Shown: piece by piece, positions 60,669 through 64,000 of the stretch | How positions within the stretch are numbered: the first letter of the stretch is position 1 | How the letters are laid out: each line of letters opens with the position of its first letter | Made by a program: the position numbers and the translations under genes | Notes under the pieces: generated by a model | Database searches by the model: none | What the model saw: the letters and a program-made list of their open reading frames with translations, nothing else | Told to the model about the DNA's origin: nothing | Assembly (NCBI RefSeq): GCF_001854225.1 | Contig: NZ_CP015208.1 | Span: 1,302,001-1,366,000 of the forward strand | Direction: 5' to 3' | Source of the DNA: Candidatus Rhodoluna planktonica | GTDB lineage: Bacteria > Actinomycetota > Actinomycetes > Actinomycetales > Microbacteriaceae | Length of the DNA: 64,000 nt

Positions 60669-61682
60669 GTGCGAAAGAAACTTATTTTAGGTATCGCGGC
60701 CGGTTTGGCGATTGCGGTTTCACTTACTATTGCGCTGGCCAATTTTGGTGGTGGGGTTTTCAACCGGGCCGGTAAAGAACTTGTGGTGGTCACCCACGAT
60801 TCTGCGGTTTTCAGCGAGGAATTGCTGGCCAAATTTAAAGCCGACACCGGCATCACAGTAACTCAGCTAAAAGCCGGCGACACCGGTTCGATGGTTAACA
60901 AACTCATTCTCACCAAGGATGAGCCAATCGGCGACCTAGTCTACGGAGTGGACAACACCTTTGAATCGTTAGCGGTAGGTGCCGGAATTTTTGACGATTA
61001 CGGCTTCGAGACCGATTCGCCGCTGCATGAAATTAACTTTGGCGATGTTTGCTTCAACTATGACAAAGCCTGGTTTGCCGAACGTTCCATCACACCACCA
61101 AGTTCAATCGATCAGTTGGTCCAACCCCAGTACCGTGGGCTCACAGTGGTGACAAATCCGAACACTTCATCTCCGGGTTTGGCTTTGCTGGCGGCAACAA
61201 TTTCAAAGTTTGGTGAGTCGGGATCACAAACCTGGTGGCAGCAGATGAAAGCAAACGGGGTTAAAGTTTCAGGCGGTTGGGAAGATGCCTACTTCACAGA
61301 TTTTTCTGGTTCGAGTGGTGCTGGAAATTATCCAATCGTGTTGAGTTACTCATCTTCGCCAGCTTTTGAAATTCGCGAAAACGGTGAGTCGGGCAGTGCC
61401 TCAATTCTTGACGGTTGCTTCAGACAGTATGAATCAGCGGCAATTTTGAAAGGTACAAAAAATAAAGCTGGCGCTTGGCAGTTCATCAAATTTATGCAGA
61501 GTGTCGAGTTTCAAGAAACCCTGCCTGAAACCATGTATGTCTACCCTGCCGTGATGGGCGTTGCTTTGCCGACCGATTGGGCCAAGTGGGCAACTGTTGC
61601 CCCGAACCCGGTAGGCGGCGAACTTGATATTGCAGCTAATCGTGAAAAGTGGCTGGCCCAGTGGTCAGAAATCTTTGGCTAA
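60669..61682 (+). CDS. thiB: Thiamine ABC transporter substrate-binding protein
   Basis: Extracellular binding protein for thiamine or its phosphates, 337 residues from GTG 60669, which follows AGGAGG; the seven-codon longer frame would use up the ribosome site. An N-terminal membrane segment (about 8-26) lacks a lipobox cysteine, so it is either a signal peptide or an anchor. The body matches ThiB: VVVTHDSAVFSEELLAKF, YGVDNTFESLA and LTVVTNPNTSSPGLALL. The TPP riboswitch upstream confirms the ligand class. Confidence 0.93.
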   Translation: MRKKLILGIAAGLAIAVSLTIALANFGGGVFNRAGKELVVVTHDSAVFSEELLAKFKADTGITVTQLKAGDTGSMVNKLILTKDEPIGDLVYGVDNTFESLAVGAGIFDDYGFETDSPLHEINFGDVCFNYDKAWFAERSITPPSSIDQLVQPQYRGLTVVTNPNTSSPGLALLAATISKFGESGSQTWWQQMKANGVKVSGGWEDAYFTDFSGSSGAGNYPIVLSYSSSPAFEIRENGESGSASILDGCFRQYESAAILKGTKNKAGAWQFIKFMQSVEFQETLPETMYVYPAVMGVALPTDWAKWATVAPNPVGGELDIAANREKWLAQWSEIFG

Positions 61683-63319
61683 CTAACCGTTTACGGCTGC
61701 CCCGGGTCGCACTCTGGGCAGTGCCGCTGTGCTTCGTTGCGGTGTTTTTTTATTGGCCTGCAGTCAGACTGGTTTCACTAGGTACCGGCGGTGAAATGTG
61801 GTCGGTCCTGGCCGAACCAAAAACTCTGGCAGCGGCCTGGTTCACTGTTTGGCAGGCTGCGTTATCGACCGCGATCAGCATCGCATTGGCTATTCCGGCA
61901 GCGCTAATTTTTTATCGGCGCAGTTTTGCCGGGCAAAAATTCTGGTTGGCCTTGCTCACTTTGCCCATGGTGCTACCAAGCATCGTGGTTGCCATCATGT
62001 TTGCCAGTCACCGCGAATTTCATCAGGTTTATCAGCAGCTGGGTTTTGGATGGTTCTACGAAAATCCGCATTACTGGATTGTTGCAGCCCATATTTTCTT
62101 CAACTTTTCGCTAGCACTTCGAGCTATCGGCTCGGCTTGGAGCAGCGTTGAACAGGACATCGAAAATGCCGCTGAACTTGACGGTGCAGGCCGATTTAGG
62201 GTGCTGCTGCAAATTTCTCTACCGCAATTGCGAACCGCAATTTTTTCGGTAGCAGCGCTTGTTTTTCTTTACTGCACCACCAGTTTCGGAATCGTTTTGG
62301 TTCTGGGTGACGGGCTGGTGCACTCAATCGAAACCGAGATTGCTACCGCTGCGCTGCAGTTTTTAGATTTGGAAAAAGCGGCAACTCTGGCTCTGCTTCA
62401 GACCGTGATTTCACTAATCGCTTTTTTGGTCAGTACTCGATTTGGCAGCGGTCAAGTATCACTAGAAAGCATCGATGCAGATCAGCAGCGACCGAAAATA
62501 ACCAGCCGAGACTGGGCCGCTACCTGGCCAACCGCAATAGTGGCCATTGCCTTAATTTTGGTGCCCATGCTGGGTTTGGTAGGTCGAGCCTTTCTCGTTG
62601 ACGGTTCGGTGAGCCTGCAAAATTTCATCAACCTGCTCGGTCGCGGCGAGCGCCAGTTACTGAACATCAGCGTTGTTGCAGCCGCGGGCAATTCGCTGCG
62701 CAACCTTTTAGTTGCCACGATGCTGGCACTAATCATTGGCTTCATAGCTGCGTATTTACTTAGCCGAACAGGTCGCGAGGCTGACAGCCCCTGGCTAACC
62801 CGGTCGCTAGATTTTGCCCTGCTGCTTCCTGTCGGTGTTTCTGCGGTGGTGTTGGGTCTGGGTTATCTAGTCACATTCTCAACTCCGCCGATCGCCTTAC
62901 GATCATCCTGGTTAGTTTTACCTTTGGTGCAAGCGCTGATGGCCGTCCCGCTAATTATTCGAGTTGTTTACCCGGCGCTAATCGGCATTGATCGCCAACA
63001 ACTCGAGTCGGCGGAACTTGATGGCGCTTCGGCCTGGCTGCGCTTTAGCTTGATTGAACTCGGCATCGTGCGGCAGGCGGTGATCACCGCAGTCGCATTC
63101 ACGATGATTGTTTCGCTAGGTGAATTCGGGGCGGCCACCTTGCTAACCTTTGGCGATCAGGCTACTTTGCCAACCGTGTTGTATCAGTTGATAAGCAGAC
63201 CGGGCGGTCAAAACTTTGGCATGGCCATGGCCACCGCATCTTTGATTTTGCTGGTGAGTTTTAGTTTGATTGCACTTGCAGCTCGAAAGCAATCTTGGCG
63301 TCGCTCAGGCGCTTCGTAA
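61649..63319 (+). CDS. thiP: Thiamine ABC transporter permease
   Basis: A 556-residue fused double permease with about twelve helices, the usual ThiP layout. The two cytoplasmic EAA-type loops are IENAAELDGAGRFRVLLQISLP and LESAELDGASAWLRFSLIELG. The frame overlaps the end of thiB by 34 bases when started at GTG 61649; GTG 61661 is an alternative. It is in one unit with thiB. No thiQ ATPase gene follows. The 3' end overlaps the convergent methyltransferase gene by 59 bases. Confidence 0.92.
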   Translation: MAGPVVRNLWLTNRLRLPRVALWAVPLCFVAVFFYWPAVRLVSLGTGGEMWSVLAEPKTLAAAWFTVWQAALSTAISIALAIPAALIFYRRSFAGQKFWLALLTLPMVLPSIVVAIMFASHREFHQVYQQLGFGWFYENPHYWIVAAHIFFNFSLALRAIGSAWSSVEQDIENAAELDGAGRFRVLLQISLPQLRTAIFSVAALVFLYCTTSFGIVLVLGDGLVHSIETEIATAALQFLDLEKAATLALLQTVISLIAFLVSTRFGSGQVSLESIDADQQRPKITSRDWAATWPTAIVAIALILVPMLGLVGRAFLVDGSVSLQNFINLLGRGERQLLNISVVAAAGNSLRNLLVATMLALIIGFIAAYLLSRTGREADSPWLTRSLDFALLLPVGVSAVVLGLGYLVTFSTPPIALRSSWLVLPLVQALMAVPLIIRVVYPALIGIDRQQLESAELDGASAWLRFSLIELGIVRQAVITAVAFTMIVSLGEFGAATLLTFGDQATLPTVLYQLISRPGGQNFGMAMATASLILLVSFSLIALAARKQSWRRSGAS

Positions 63320-64000
63320 TCACCTGAATTGATTCGGGGTTTTTATCAACCAGGATGAACCTGCGGCCCAACTCGGCGGCAACCACTCCGGTAGTTCCCG
63401 ATCCGCCAAAAAAGTCGAGCACTAAATCGCCCGGTTTCGACGAAGCCTGAATTATTCGCCGCAAAATGCCTTTTGGCTTTTGGGTCGGATAGCCGGTTTT
63501 TTCTTTGCCGGTTGGCGAAACAATGGTGTGCCACCAAACATCGGTTGGTAGTTTGCCAAGCTTGGCTTTCGCCTCAGTAACCAATCCGGGCGCCATATAA
63601 GGCTCGCGGTCAACCGACTTCGAGTCGAAGAAGTAAGCCTTAGGGTCCTTGACATAAACCAAAATAGTGTCGTGCTTCGCTGGCCAGCGAGTCTTACTTT
63701 TGGCCCCGTAGTCGTAAGCCCAAATGATCTCGTTCAAAAAACACTCACGGCCGAAAAGCGCATCGAGCAGCACTTTGGCATAGTGCGCCTCGCGATAATC
63801 GAGGTGCAAATAGAGCGTGCCTGTTTCGCCAAGCAGGCGCCAGGCTTGCTCCAGTCTTGGCTCTAGAAAACTCCAGTAATCGGCAAATTCGTCGTCGTAA
63901 CTGAGCACGGTGGTTTTGATGGTTTCATAGCGCTGACCTTTGAAACCAACTCGGTTTCCGCTTTCACTGCGCCTGGTTACCTGGTCACCGCGCTTTTGCA
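63261..64000 (-). CDS. Site-specific DNA methyltransferase (5' end beyond window)
   Basis: The C-terminal 246 codons or so of an N4/N6 amino-methyltransferase. The frame is open to the right edge, where it reads QKRGDQVTRRSESGNRVGF, so the GTG at 63908 is not the true start. The SAM-binding motif I, LDFFGGSGTTGVVAAE, is near the C terminus, implying that the catalytic DPPY-type motif lies in the missing N-terminal part (beta-class order). TQKP precedes it (TGYPTQKPKGILRR). The recognition sequence is unknown; no restriction enzyme gene is visible. Confidence 0.88.
   Translation of the reverse strand, partial: QKRGDQVTRRSESGNRVGFKGQRYETIKTTVLSYDDEFADYWSFLEPRLEQAWRLLGETGTLYLHLDYREAHYAKVLLDALFGRECFLNEIIWAYDYGAKSKTRWPAKHDTILVYVKDPKAYFFDSKSVDREPYMAPGLVTEAKAKLGKLPTDVWWHTIVSPTGKEKTGYPTQKPKGILRRIIQASSKPGDLVLDFFGGSGTTGVVAAELGRRFILVDKNPESIQVITKRLSDAKIAFELQVQSN

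Overview
The window looks like a chromosomal stretch from a small-genome, planktonic actinobacterium of the family Microbacteriaceae, probably the Rhodoluna/Aquiluna ('Luna') group. I infer this from an actinorhodopsin with its retinal-making genes, roughly balanced base composition, very tight gene packing with many 1-4 base start/stop overlaps and several tail-to-tail gene overlaps, a class E sortase with an LAxTG substrate, and the actinobacterial coproporphyrin-dependent heme pathway. No species call is possible from sequence alone.

Layout. 1-4.1 kb: a fructose-type PTS (separate IIA, IIB and IIC) divergent from HPr and Enzyme I. 4.1-8.4 kb: a lipoprotein, lactate dehydrogenase, glutathione peroxidase, a flavin-dependent oxidoreductase and rlmN. 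8.5-12 kb: sortase E overlapping tail-to-tail with its probable LAATG surface-protein substrate. 12.3-13 kb: actinorhodopsin. 13.2-23.3 kb: sugar use, with a sucrose phosphorylase, a nitroreductase, two ABC sugar importers (binding protein plus two permeases each, no ATPase) and a GH32-like hydrolase. 23.3-34.1 kb: a pigment and light neighbourhood holding a UbiA-type lycopene elongase-like prenyltransferase, CrtI, a domain-permuted photolyase-like flavoprotein, the beta-carotene-cleaving Blh, a split lycopene cyclase and a two-component system. 34.2-38.1 kb: a large secreted Fn3/OmpA-like protein, a membrane acyltransferase-like protein and a small HhH protein.

38.2-48.7 kb: a complete glutamate-to-heme gene set (hemH-hemQ-hemY-hemE divergent from hemA-hemC-hemD-hemB-hemL) plus a TetR regulator. 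It is bounded by a 42-bp direct repeat: the 3' half of an intact tRNA-Arg at one end and a displaced copy of that half at the other. This is the geometry of a genomic island integrated in a tRNA gene. 48.8-64 kb: two tRNA-Ser genes, an alpha-glucosidase, an LCP protein, a HAD phosphatase, serS, a lipid kinase, pheA, pgm, a VanY peptidase, an MFS exporter, a TPP-riboswitch-controlled thiamine importer (thiB-thiP, no thiQ) and the 3' part of a DNA methyltransferase.

Together the genes suggest a photoheterotroph living on sugars such as sucrose, fructosides and alpha-glucosides, supplementing its energy with a light-driven proton pump whose retinal comes from locally encoded carotenoid genes. 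The findings I rate highest are the tRNA-bounded heme island and the photolyase-like protein whose FAD domain precedes its alpha/beta domain.
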